Source: Nocardia brasiliensis (GTDB lineage Bacteria > Actinomycetota > Actinomycetes > Mycobacteriales > Mycobacteriaceae). From it: 64,000 bases of DNA. Each line of letters opens with the position of its first letter. Within the stretch, counting starts at the first letter, position 1. Positions 49,201-61,200 of the stretch are shown piece by piece. Location: the NCBI RefSeq assembly GCF_011801125.1, contig NZ_CP046171.1, forward strand, positions 992,001 through 1,056,000, given 5' to 3'. The position numbers and the translations under genes are program-made. Under the pieces are notes generated by a model. It did no database searches and had not been told where the DNA came from. It saw only the letters and a list, made by a program, of their open reading frames with translations.

Positions 49201-52200
49201 ACGCGATCGCGAACCGGTTGATGACACTCGGCGAGGGTGCGACCGCGTTGGTGGTCGACGTCTACAGCGGACCATCGGACCGCCACGGCGTCGGCGCGCA
49301 CGCGTATCTGATGGTGCACGAGAACGGCAAGATCACCATCCGCGACGCCACGCTGACCGGAGAAGAGGGCGGTGCGCCGACCCGCGATGTCGACCGCTCC
49401 CTCGCGATCCTGTTCAAAGGCGATGGGACGCCGGTCGATCCGGTGCCGACGCACATCCGTGACGAACTCATGCAGCAGGGCACGGACGAGGCGGATCCGG
49501 TACGGATCGGTGCGCGACCCGACGCGGCCCAGTTCTACCGGGGTAGCGACGGCAAGTGGCACCATCCCGACGACGCCGACAACACGTGGCGCGACGAGGG
49601 CAGCTTCCGCCTGCGCGACAGCTCGGGGTGGATCGATGATCACCTCAGCAAGCAGGGTTTCAAATTCCTTGCCGGCGAAGGGACCCCCGAGCCCTTCACG
49701 GTCAACGACCCGGAGCTGCAGAAGCAGCTGGATGCCGCCTCCGCAGAGCGGAAAGAGCTGCAGAAAGAGCGTGACGCGGTCGCCGACGACCTCGTCAAGC
49801 GGTTGATTCCGGAGTTCGCCAAGTACGACATCACCGAGATACCCCAGTTGAAGACCAGCGAACTCAATCGGGTCTTGGGCGAACTACAGGACAGTATTCG
49901 ACACGACGACGATCTCACGGCCGCGGAGAAGGTGGCCAAGCTCGCACTGCTGCGCGAACTTGAAGCCAGCGCCGAGAAGTACAACGAGCTCGGCCCGAAG
50001 ATGGTGAGCGTCTCCAAGCTGCTCGGCGAGCTCGGTGCGCAGGCATTCGGGCTCGACCCGGCCCGGCACCCGGACGCGGTGATCATCAGCCCGTTCAAGG
50101 GCGCGCGTGACGGCTCGGACATGGTCGATTACGCGGTACTGGTGCCCGGCCACGACGGCTCCGACGGGATTCCGCCGCGACCACCCAAGTTGGTCGTGAT
50201 CGAAGCCAAGGGTGTCGGCTCGGGTCTCGGCGGCGCGAATACCGTGGACGGTCGCGCGCAGCAGGGCTCACCGGAGTACCTGCGGCGCACGCTGGCCATC
50301 GACCACAACCTCAAGACCATCCTGTCCGAGACCCCGGAGCAGTTGCGTGCGCGCGGCATCGACGTGGATTCGCCTGAGGGACAAGCACTTGTGCGTGCGC
50401 GCGACGAGCTGCTGAAGGCGCACCGCGACGGCACGCTGGACATCGAGTACTACAAGGCGCACGTCAACATCCACGGCAAGGTCAAGATCTCCGAGTTCGG
50501 CCTCGAGCGCAACGGCGTGCCGGTGCGGATGGACAACATCGGTGACGTCCAGTCCGATCACACTCCGCCGCAACCGGGTTCGCCCGACGGCAGCACGCCG
50601 GGCGGTCCGCACCCGCGCCCCGACGACCCCGCGAACCAGCCCGACGACCGCCGCGGCCGCTGCGGTGAGGACGCGCTGATCGACCTCAGGAATCGGCACG
50701 GCGACCATATCTGGTTGCCGGAGCGCACCATCGGCCCCGACGGCATGACGGCAAGAGAGTTGGAGGCGCTGGCCGGTGGCGAGTTGCGGCCCGTCGATAC
50801 CCATGCCGAGATCCAGCGGCGGCTCATCGAACTGGGCGAGGGGTCTTCGGCCCTGGTCGTCGACACCTACGCGGGCCGCGACGAGCACGGCGTCGGCGCG
50901 CACGCGTACGAGCTGATCAACGTCGGCGGCGACAACATCATCGTGCGCGATATCGGTGCCGGACTGGACAATCACAGCTTCCCGCCGCGCACGCCGGGGG
51001 AGGTGCGCAACATTCGCGCCATCGTCCTCGCCGGACCCGAGGGACGGCCGGAACATCCGATCAGCGACGCGGACCGGCGCCGCATTCTCGATCAGGAAGC
51101 GAGCGCGCACGATCCGGCCCGGGTCGGCCAGCCGTTCGACGGCAGGCAGCACAACGGCACCGGCAGCCCTCGCCACGAACTTTCCGACACCTCACCGCCT
51201 GCCGATCTCGACGGCCCCGACGGCGATGCCCCGCGGCGGGACACGGACCTGCCCGAGGTCGAGATGATCGGTGAGCCAGGCCCCGGTGTGACGCCGGAGA
51301 TGCTGGCAGCGGTGCAGCGCTCGGTCGCCGAAACCGGTGAGCCCGTGGTGCTTTTCGGCAGCAGGCAAACCGGCATCTCGGAGAAGACCGGCGAACCGTT
51401 CCGCGCCGACAGCGATCTCGACCTGGCCGCCACCACCCCCGAAGGGTTGTTGCGCCTTTCCGCCCTGCACGAGAGCGACAGCCCGATTCCGGGCGTCAAG
51501 GACGTAGCCGGAATCTTCTCCGAGGACGTAGCCCGCGAAAAGGGTTACCTGGTCATCAAACCGGTACCCGCCGACGCCACCACCCCCCGAACCCCGACCC
51601 AGCAAGGCGCCCCCGCCGACACCCACACCCGCCCCTCCGACGAAACCCGCGACCCCGGCACCCGCCCCCGCCCGGCGGAAGAGATGGCCGCCAGCGTCGA
51701 CGACAATCGGCAGCCTGGGGCGGAGGAGGGGCGCGAGCTTGCCGACGGTGCGGACGGGCCGGTGGATCGCGGTGACGATGGCGCGGAAAATCGGCCGCTG
51801 CCTTCGTCGTTCATCATTCCGGACAACGGCGCGGCGATGCCGGGGCCCGAGGTCGACAGCCATCCGTTGGGGACACTCGACGAGTCGACGGTGACGCGGG
51901 ATTCGGACACCGATCTGATCACCCATGTCGATGGCGTGCCGATCGACGACTATGTGCGTGCGCTGGGTGCCGAGCGTGCCGATGTGTACCGGCAGGCCGC
52001 AGCGGACAAGGTGCTGTCGCGAAATGCGCAGGGCGCGTGCATGTCCGTTGGCATCGACCGGCAGACCGGGCGCGTCTACGAAGCCGCGAACGGCAAGCGG
52101 TCCGACATCATCGCCGACGTGGACGCCCATCCCACGCTCAGGGAGAACCTCCGGCTCATGGAGGAGGCGGGTCCGTACACTCATAGCGACGACCCGAATG

Positions 52201-55200
52201 TGCCTCAGAACGAACCATATCCGCATCCCGACGAGCCCCTCGGTCATGCCGAGGTCAAGGCCACCAACCAGATGCTGTGGGATCGCCGGGCCGCCGGTTT
52301 GGCCGACGACCGTGCCGCGCTGGCCGCGCTGATCCACGCGCCGCAGTTCCCGTTCGGTGGTCGTGCGGGCGATGCCCCGTTCTGCGCGAACTGCCATCAC
52401 ATGCTCGACGGTGCGCAGAGCGCCACCGACCGGATGACCAAGTACCCGCCGTCGGACGCGGCCAAGCACAGCGTGCTCGAACAGCAGCGCCTCGCCGCCG
52501 AACAGGCGGGCACGCCGGAGGCGCCGCGCGTCGGCGATCCCGCCGATCCGGCGCGGGACGCGCGCCCGCCGGACCACGCACAACCAGAAGGTGATTCGGG
52601 TCCGGCGGTCAAGACCGCGGATTCGTCGCGCCCACAAACGGATTCGGCTCAGCCGGTCAAACCTGCGGATTCATCGCGGCCACAGACAGATTCGGCTCAG
52701 CCGGTGAAGCCTGCGGATTCGTCGCGGCCGGAGGAGGGGGCTGCGCCACGGCCGCGGCCCGCGGGGGCGGACGATCCCGGGAAGATGGCGGCCGGGCTGT
52801 CGCACGAGCGTGAGGTGGGCTCACGGCTGATGCCGCCCAGCCCCGACGCGCCGGGCGATGGAGTGCATCGCCCTGGCGACGACATGCCGCCGCAGCCGCA
52901 GATCACCGACGCGTGGACGCCGTTGAGCGCGGCGGAGGTCGGCGCGAAGCTGGCCGAAGACACCGGGCTGATCGTGTACGGGTTCGACCGGCCCGGCGTC
53001 GACGCCGAGGTGGCGCGCGAAATCGCCAGGGGCATCGTCGATCTGCGTGGCAGGTACCCGCAGATGGCCTTGGGCAGTGTCGGTATCGGCGACTTCCGCG
53101 GCCGTTGCCTGGCCATGGTCTTGCCGGGGATCAACCCGGAAACCGGTGTGCGCCACGCGGACTCGATCAAGTTCAGTTCCGATTTCGTCGGCAGCATGGA
53201 CGCCTTCCGCCAGGAAGTGCAGCGCGGCCTGAACAACGGCCGGTTCGGCCCGAACATGATGGGCGAGGGCCGGGCAGTGCGCGCCATCGTGACCCACGAG
53301 TTCGGGCATGTGGTGGACATGCACGGTCAGCGCGTCTCGCTGCGGCCGATGAATCCCGACGATCCGCACTCGCTCACCTACGCCGACCATGTGCTGCAGG
53401 AGTACTACAAGCAGAAGGCCGCGTCCGATCCGGCCTTCCCGGCTACCCGCCAGGGCTACGACCAGTGGCTGCGGCAGCTGAGCCCCTACAGCTTCGACCA
53501 AGACGGCGTGTTCAATCCGGGCGAAGCCGTCGCCGACGCCTTCTTGGACGTCGAAAGCAACGGCTCGCGCGCGAGCGAGCCCGCGCAGGTACTGCACAAG
53601 ATGCTGATGGACCTGGCCGCGCTCGGCGCCGACGCGCTGCCGCCGCGGCTGCCCCGGCCCGAAAACGGTGCCCAGCCGCCGATGCGGGCGGGTGCTGACG
53701 CCGAGGGCACGCCGGAGCGTGCCGAAGGCAGGCACGAGAGTCTCGCGGACTGGTCCGCGCGGATGCGCGCCGAGCAGGCGGAGTGGACGGCGCGCATGGC
53801 CGCCGAACACGCGGCGGCGATGCGGCAGCTCGCCGATACCGGGCCCGCGGACTGGGCGTCGCAGATGCGGGCCGACCACGCCGAATGGCAGGCACACATG
53901 GCGGCGATGCGTGCCGAGTTCGCTCGCGATATCGCCGATGGCGTACTGCCGCGGGTCGCCGCGGACGCACCGGAGGATCCCGCCGGGCAGCATCGCGCCG
54001 AAGATCAGGAGAACAGCGGCCGCACCGGCGAGCGACCGCATCCGGGCGATGTGAAGGTATGGCCGCTGGGCGAGTCTCCGGCCGAACCGGAGGCCGCGGG
54101 TGCGGGCGGCGGCAAGAAGCCGCCGGAAACTCCACCGCCCGTGGGTGATCCGGGTGACGCGGACGCGAACAACGGTGATCGGCGCTCCGGCGAGGACCCG
54201 GCAGCGCGCGAGCCCGAGCGCACGCAGACTCCCGAGGTGCCCGCGCCGACCAGGGAGGAGGTGTTCGCCCAGCGCCAGCAGGAACTCGAGGCCGCGCGCG
54301 AGCGGGCCCTCGCCGAACGCGCGGACGCGCTGCGGCAGCGCACCGAACTCGCGATGCGGTTGCGGGTCGACTCCGACGTCGACGCACCCGGCCTGCGGCC
54401 GGAGAATCTGGCCGACACCATCGACGAGATCCTCGGGCGCACAACGGAGTTGCGTGAGCAACCGGTGGTCGCGGATCGGGTCGCGAACCTGGAGCGCCAA
54501 GTCGGCCGGATCGCCGACGCGGATGCCGAGATCGCCCGGGTGGGCCAAGAATTGGCGATGCTCGCCGCCGAACGTGAGGCGGCGGCACGCAACGAGACCC
54601 CCGAGGGTGAATACGATCGCCTGCTCGAGCAGCGGCGCCAGCTGTTCCAGGATCGCGAGACGGCCCGTGCGATCCGCGACGAACTCGCGGTGCGGCATGG
54701 GATCACCGATCTCAACGGCGATGCCTTCGAGCGCCGAGTGCTCGAGATGTACGACGAGTCGCAGGGCCGCACGGTACATGTGCGCGGTGGGTTGGACAGC
54801 ATGGAGCGGATCGTGCACGAGCCGCTGTCCCGGCCCGAGGCGATAGCGCGGCAACGGGAGATCCGGGAGCTGGCCGAGGCGTTGGCGGAGTTCAACCGAC
54901 TCGATCAGGCGATCGATCGGATCGACGCACGGATGGCCCAGCTGCGCGACGAAGGCGTCGGACTCGATCGCCCGCCCTCCGACGACCTGGCCACCGATCT
55001 GGATCGGTTGGCAGGTGAGCGCACCGAACTGCTCCGCGACACCAGGGTGCAGCGGATGATGGTCACGGATCTGGCGCGCGCGTTGCGCATCGACGAGGCG
55101 AGCCTGCTGGAGAGCCCGCAGCGGCTGGCCGAGGAGATCGAGAACGAGCGTTCGCGGACGACCCGAATCGACGAGATGGCCGATCGCCTGGCGATGCTCG

Positions 55201-58200
55201 ATCTCCTGGAGTCCGCGGCCACCGACGTGCTGGCCGCCGATCACGCGATCGGCAGGCTCGCCGACGAGATGGCTAGGGTCACCGGGTTGTGGCGCGATCT
55301 CATCACCGCACAGGGCGGGCACATGGTGACCGACCGTGTCGGCATCATCTACGGCGAGCGTCCGCGGGTCATCGTGTTCGGCCCGCGCGCCGAATTCCAG
55401 GGCCCGCACCGCGAATTCGACGCCGCGCTGCGCGACGCGTTGGACCGCAGCCCCACCATCGCGCAGGCCATGATGCGCAACCCCCGCGTCGAGTACCACC
55501 AGATCGTCACCGACCGCGACGGCGGCTGGCGTGATGTCGGTATGCGCGGCCCCCGGATCGAGCGCGCTGAAACCGGTTGGATCAACGGGGATCCCGGCAT
55601 GCTGATGGTCCGCTGGCAAGACGGCGACGGCAACTGGCACCCGGTGAATTCGGCCAGGCCCGAATGGCGCACCAACCGCGATGACAACACGCCCGCGTAT
55701 TGGGAGGAGCCCAACCCCGACTGGTGGGCGGGCCTCGGCGACTTCATCAACGATCTGGCAACGCCTTTCGCCGATATCCCGCCGGGGCATATCGCGAAGA
55801 ATATGCTGCCGATGAATCCGATGAACTCGCCGGCGCTCTACGACAGCAGCGGCGTCGACCCGAACTCCATCGTCGAGATTCACATCGGCGGCGATTTCTA
55901 TGCCATCCAACGGAATCTGCGTACCTTGTTCGCGGCCATCGATCATCCGATGGTCCGGGACTGGATTCATCGGCATCCGGAGATCGGCGACTGGGTCAAG
56001 GCGCGGCCGTGGCTGCAGAAGATGCCGATCTTCGGCACCATGTGGGCCTCGTTCGACTGGTACAAGCCGCCGGAGTCGAATATCCAGCCGATGTACCGGC
56101 GATGGGAGCAGTCGGAGCACACACAGTTCCATCACCGGGTCGAGATCCCGGAGTGGGTGCAGCGCGCGATCGATGCGGATGTCAAGCGGTGGCGCGAAGT
56201 GGTTCAGGACTGGGCCGATCGCGAATACGAGCGCTTCCGTGCCGACGATCAGCTCCCCGATCGACTGGTCGGGCCGGTGGCCGACTATCGAGATCGGCAG
56301 CAGGTAGCCGGTGCGCAGGATGTGCTGAAGCACATCCGCGAGGAGCTGGTGGACCCGCACCGCGGGGTCGACCTGAACCGCCCTGACGTCGACAACCAAC
56401 TGCAGCTGATCGACGATCAGATCGACCGGCTGGCGCGCAAATTCGCCAACCACTTCCGCACCGACGACGTGGCCGAGATCCGGGACACGATCGCCGAAAT
56501 TCGCAAGCAGTTGCTCGACATTCGCAGCGAACGTCCGATCACCGACGCCGATATCGCTTTGCGGGTCGAGGAATTGACCCCGGCGATCCGTCCGCTGGTG
56601 CCGGAATTCGAACGCCAGAACCCGGCACTGAAACCACCGGATCTGGACTTCGAGCAGGTCACGCCGCGGCTCGAGTTCCCCGAGTTCACCACCGCGCAAC
56701 TGCGGCAGATCCTCGATCATCTGCTCGTCGACGAGCACCTGGCCAGTGACCACACCGATCCGAGCGGCAGGCCGGTGCGCAGGCGGATGGATCAACTGGC
56801 CGATGTCGCCGAGGCGATCAACCGGATCCTCGATGGCAAGCCGCTGCCCGCCGACATCGTGTTGCTGCTCGACGCGCTGGCCGAGTCCAGCTATCTGCGC
56901 GATCCGGCCAACGCGGATAAGACCTGGCATCACGCGAACGCGCACGCCGTCGCCGAGGGCTTCCACTGGGACGCGAACCGGCCACCGCTGACCGGGGAGC
57001 GGGCCGGCATCCCGTACGCGCCCGAGCCGCTCAATGCGCCGGAGCCGTTCCTGCCGCGGGACCGCTACGAGCTCCAGCTCGCCAAGGCTCGGGTCGCGTG
57101 GGAAGCGCGCACTGATGCCTTGCTCCAGGCTGCCATCGATGCCGGGGTCGACGCGGACGTGGTGTTCGCCGAGGATCCGGCGCCGCGGCTGGCGGAGTTG
57201 CGGGCACAGCAGCCCGATGATGCGGGACGGCAGCGGATCGATGATCTGAGCAGGGCGCTGCAAGAGTTCGATGCGGCCGCCGCTGAGGTGACGCGGCTAG
57301 AGGACCAGCTCGATCGGTACAACGCCGAGCGTGCTCTGCCGCGTGCCCAGCGCATGGAACTGCTTGCCGGGGAACCGGATGCGCCAACGCGACCCGAGCA
57401 GACGGAAACCCCCGAGGCGATCGCCGAACGGCAGCGGGACGCCGAAGCGCAAGCGCGGCAACGCCAGAACGAGATCGATCGGCTGGAGCAGGCCAAGGCC
57501 GACGCGTTGCGGGCCAGGGACGAGGCCGAGCAGCAGCTGCGGCAGGCGCGCGACCAGGCGGAAGCCGAGGGCGCGTTCGAGCGGCAGCGATTCGCCGAAC
57601 GGGATGCCGCGGACCTGGATCAGCAACTCACCCAACAGCTTCGGGACAATGCGCTGGCTGACGCCGGTGCGCGCCCGCTGCCTGGCCTGCCGCAGGTCGG
57701 TGTGATCGATGGCGATCCGCGTCGGGTCGTTGTCGTGGTGCACGGTGAGTCGGATCCGGCCACGGTGCTGGACCGGGCGGTGGCGCGGCATCCGGAACTC
57801 GGCGATCTCGTCGGGCCGAATCGCGACAATGCCATTGTCGTTCGGCTCACCCCCGGCGAAGACGGCCGCACGCAGGTACATCGGGAAGATCCGCCGGACG
57901 CGCCCCCGTTGCTCGCCACGCGGCCGGAGCCCGACACACCGAGCGACGGTGGCGCGGCGCAGCGCCCACCGGTCGCGGAGACACCGCAGCAGCGTGCGGC
58001 GATCGATCGGCTGGAGCAGGCCAAGGCCGACGCGTTGCGGGCTAGGGACGAGGCCGAGCAGCAATTGCAGCGGGCGCGCGACCAGGCCGAGGCCGAAGGC
58101 GCGTTCGAGCGGAAGGGCGACGCCGAGCGCACGGCCGCCGACCTGGATCAGCAGCTCACGCAACAGCTTCGGGACAACGTGCTGGCCCAGGTCGGTGCAC

Positions 58201-61200
58201 GCCCGCTAACCGGTCTGCCGCAGGTCGGTGTGATCGATGGCGATCCGCGTCGGGTCGTTGTCGTACTGCGTGGCGAGTCGGCGCAGCCCACGACGCTGAT
58301 CGATCGAGCGCTCGCTCAGCATCCGGACCTGGCCGAGGTTGTCGGGCCGAACCGCGACAACGTGGTGCTCTTCCGGCTCGTCACCGGCGAGGACGGCCGC
58401 ACTCAGGTGCACCGCATCGATCCACCCGACGCCTCCGCCCTCCCCGCCACCCGCCCGGAGCCCGACGCGCCGAGCGACGGCGGCGCCGCGAAGCGACCCC
58501 CGACCGGCGACACCCCGCAGTCGAGCGAAACCCCGCAGGTCGGTGCGCCCGCTGAGGCCACGCCTGCCGAGCCGTCGCGGGCACGCCAGGCTCCGCCACC
58601 CGGAGCCGCGACGCCGGTGCGCGAAATACCGTCGGCTGGTGAGGTTTCGCAGACTAGCCCGGCTGAGCAGCCGGGTGTGCGTCAGACTCCGGAGTCCGGT
58701 GCCGCGTCCCCGGTGCGGGAAACACCTTCTGCGGGTGAGGCTTCGCGTCCGGGGCCGGCCGAGCAGCCGGTTGCGCGTCGGGCTCCGCAGTCCGGTGCCG
58801 TGGCGCCGGTGCGGGAAACGCCTTCGGCCGGTGAGGTGCCGCGGTCGGCCGCGGTGCCGCCGTCGCGCGAGGCGCCGCAGCCGGTGGGTGAGAGCCAGGT
58901 GGGTGGCGCGGTGCCGCGTGCGGGGGAGCCGGGCGATCCTGTCGTCAACCGGCAGTCCGAAGTCGGCGCGCCTGCCACGGACCCGGGTGCGGTCAACCGT
59001 CCGCAGTCCGGTGCACCGGTGGGGCAGTGGTCGACGGTCGGGGAGCCGCGCGCACACGAGCCATCCACGCGCACACCGGAATTCGAGAGTCTGGTGACGC
59101 GGATCGCCGACGAGGCGGCGCGTGGTCAGCAACTGCTCGACGGCGCGCGGGCGGCACTGCGCGCCCTCGGCGTCGACCCGGACGGGTTGAACCCGCGGCA
59201 GATCGAGCAGCGTGCCAGGGAGGTCGCCGACGCCGCCGATGCCCGGATCACCGAGTTGAACAACCGCACCGGTATCCGGCCAGAGGAGATGGTGCAATAC
59301 TTCGACGACCGCAGGGCCGCGCAGCAGCACTACACCGACGTGACGCGGCTGATGGGCACGCTCACGCAGCACCTCGGCCAGTACCACGAGTCGGTCCGGA
59401 CCAGGAATGACCTGCGCACCGAAGCCGCCGCCGAGGTCGCGCGGGACCTGCTCGCCACCGAGGGGCAGCCGCTGCCGAACGCCGACGGTGTCGCGCTGCT
59501 GCCAGGCGACCCGCAGCGCGTGCTCGTGGTCTCCCCGTTCCGCTCGCCCGAGCACATCGTCGGCGCGGATCTGCGTAATTCCTTGGCGCAGCAGAACATC
59601 GAGGTCGTCTATCGGCAAGTGCTGGTGGACGACGCGGGCCACGTGACGGTCGTGGATCTGCTGCCGCCGGGCAGTGCGACACCCGAGACCGGGGCGGTCC
59701 CGCCGAGTCCGCGGCCGACTCGCAGCGCTGGGGCGGGTGCTCCGGTACGTCCGGGGCCGTCGAGCGAGCAGACCGGTGCGCCCGAAACGCGGGTGCCGAG
59801 TGCGGCCGCGCGTCCGGAAAGCGAAGCGCCGCAGCAGGCTCCTGCCCCGCGGACGGAGGGAGCGGGCGGCGGGAAGAAGCCGCCGCAGCCGCCGACGGCA
59901 CCGCCGGTCGGCGATCCGGGCGACGGGCCAGAAGGCCGTCAGAACCGTCCACCGCAGGGTGCGCCGCGCGTTCCGGGCGAAGCCGATACGGGCGCGGCGG
60001 ATCTCGCCCGCGCCGTGGCTCGGATCGACGACGCGCCGAACTCCGGTGAGCAGATTCGCGTCGAGATCCTCAGTGAGGGCGCGCTGCAGATGGCCGAGCG
60101 GGTCGAGCTGATCACCCTCGCCGATGGCACCCAGCTGATCCGCAAGACGCTGAGCAACCCGGTCCACGCCGACGCGGAAGTGCTTGCGGCACTGGTCGGC
60201 CGGGCGGTCGGGGCGAACGTGCCGCACATCCTGCGGGTCAGCGACAACATGATCTTCATGCAGTTCATGCCCGGTGACTGGCCGAGCAGCCTGCATCCGG
60301 GGGCGTGGAGCCCGCAGCAGACCGGGCTCACCGACACCCCGGCCGGTGTGCGCCTCGGCCTGCTGGATGTATTGATCCGGATGCCGGACCGCGGCATGAC
60401 GAACTGGCTGGCCACCAGGGACGGACAGATCAGCGGTATCGACCACAGCCTCGCCTTCGTCGGTGGCCGTCGTGGCGACGCCGAAACCTCCAGTGGGTTC
60501 GCCCATCACTTCTTCGACCGTGGCGCCGACGGCACGGTGCAGTGGCGGCAGCACGACCTCAGCGCCGCCGAACTCGCCGAGATCCGCGCCAGGATCGAGG
60601 CGCTGGAGCCGGAGTTCGCCGCGCACCCGGACTGGTATCAGTCCGTGCTCGACCGGTTGACGATGCTCGAGCAGAACGTGCGCCCCGACGGTCCGATGCC
60701 GCCCGAGGGCCCGTCGGGCGATCCTGGTGACCCGGGCGGTGCGGGTCCGCGGCAGCCGGGTGGCCCGCAGCGGCCCGGCGCTCCCGAACAGCCGCATGTT
60801 CCCGACAACGAAAGCGGCGCACCGAGATCCACGGGTGTCGTCGATCCGGCGGGTGCGCCGCGGACCGGCGACCCGGGGCGACCCGACCCGACCCCGACAC
60901 CGGAGGTGGACCCCGCCGAGCGTCGCGCCGAGTTGGTCCAGTCGCGCGAGGAGGTGCTCGCCGACCGGGACAGCGCGATGCGCAGGCGCGACGAACTCGC
61001 TACGCTGCTCGGCGTCGACCCGTCGAACGACTGGGCGGCATTGCGGCCGGGCGAGGCCTTGGACGACACCCTGCGGCAGTTGAACCACCACCGGGTCGAG
61101 GGCCAGGAGCGGATGCCGCACGACGTGCTCCGGGTCAAAGAGCTGGAGCGGTTGTGCAATCGGATCGCGACCGACGAGGAAGCGTTGACGCGGTTGACCG

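Noticed and set aside
47100..49643. Minus-strand open frame of 847 codons
   Set aside because: Antisense to the linker of the giant gene; low-complexity Arg/Ala/Gly-rich sequence only.
52821..57263. Minus-strand open frame of 1,480 codons
   Set aside because: It is antisense to the giant plus-strand gene. Its sequence is Arg/Pro/Gly-rich without any domain, as expected for a high-GC shadow frame.
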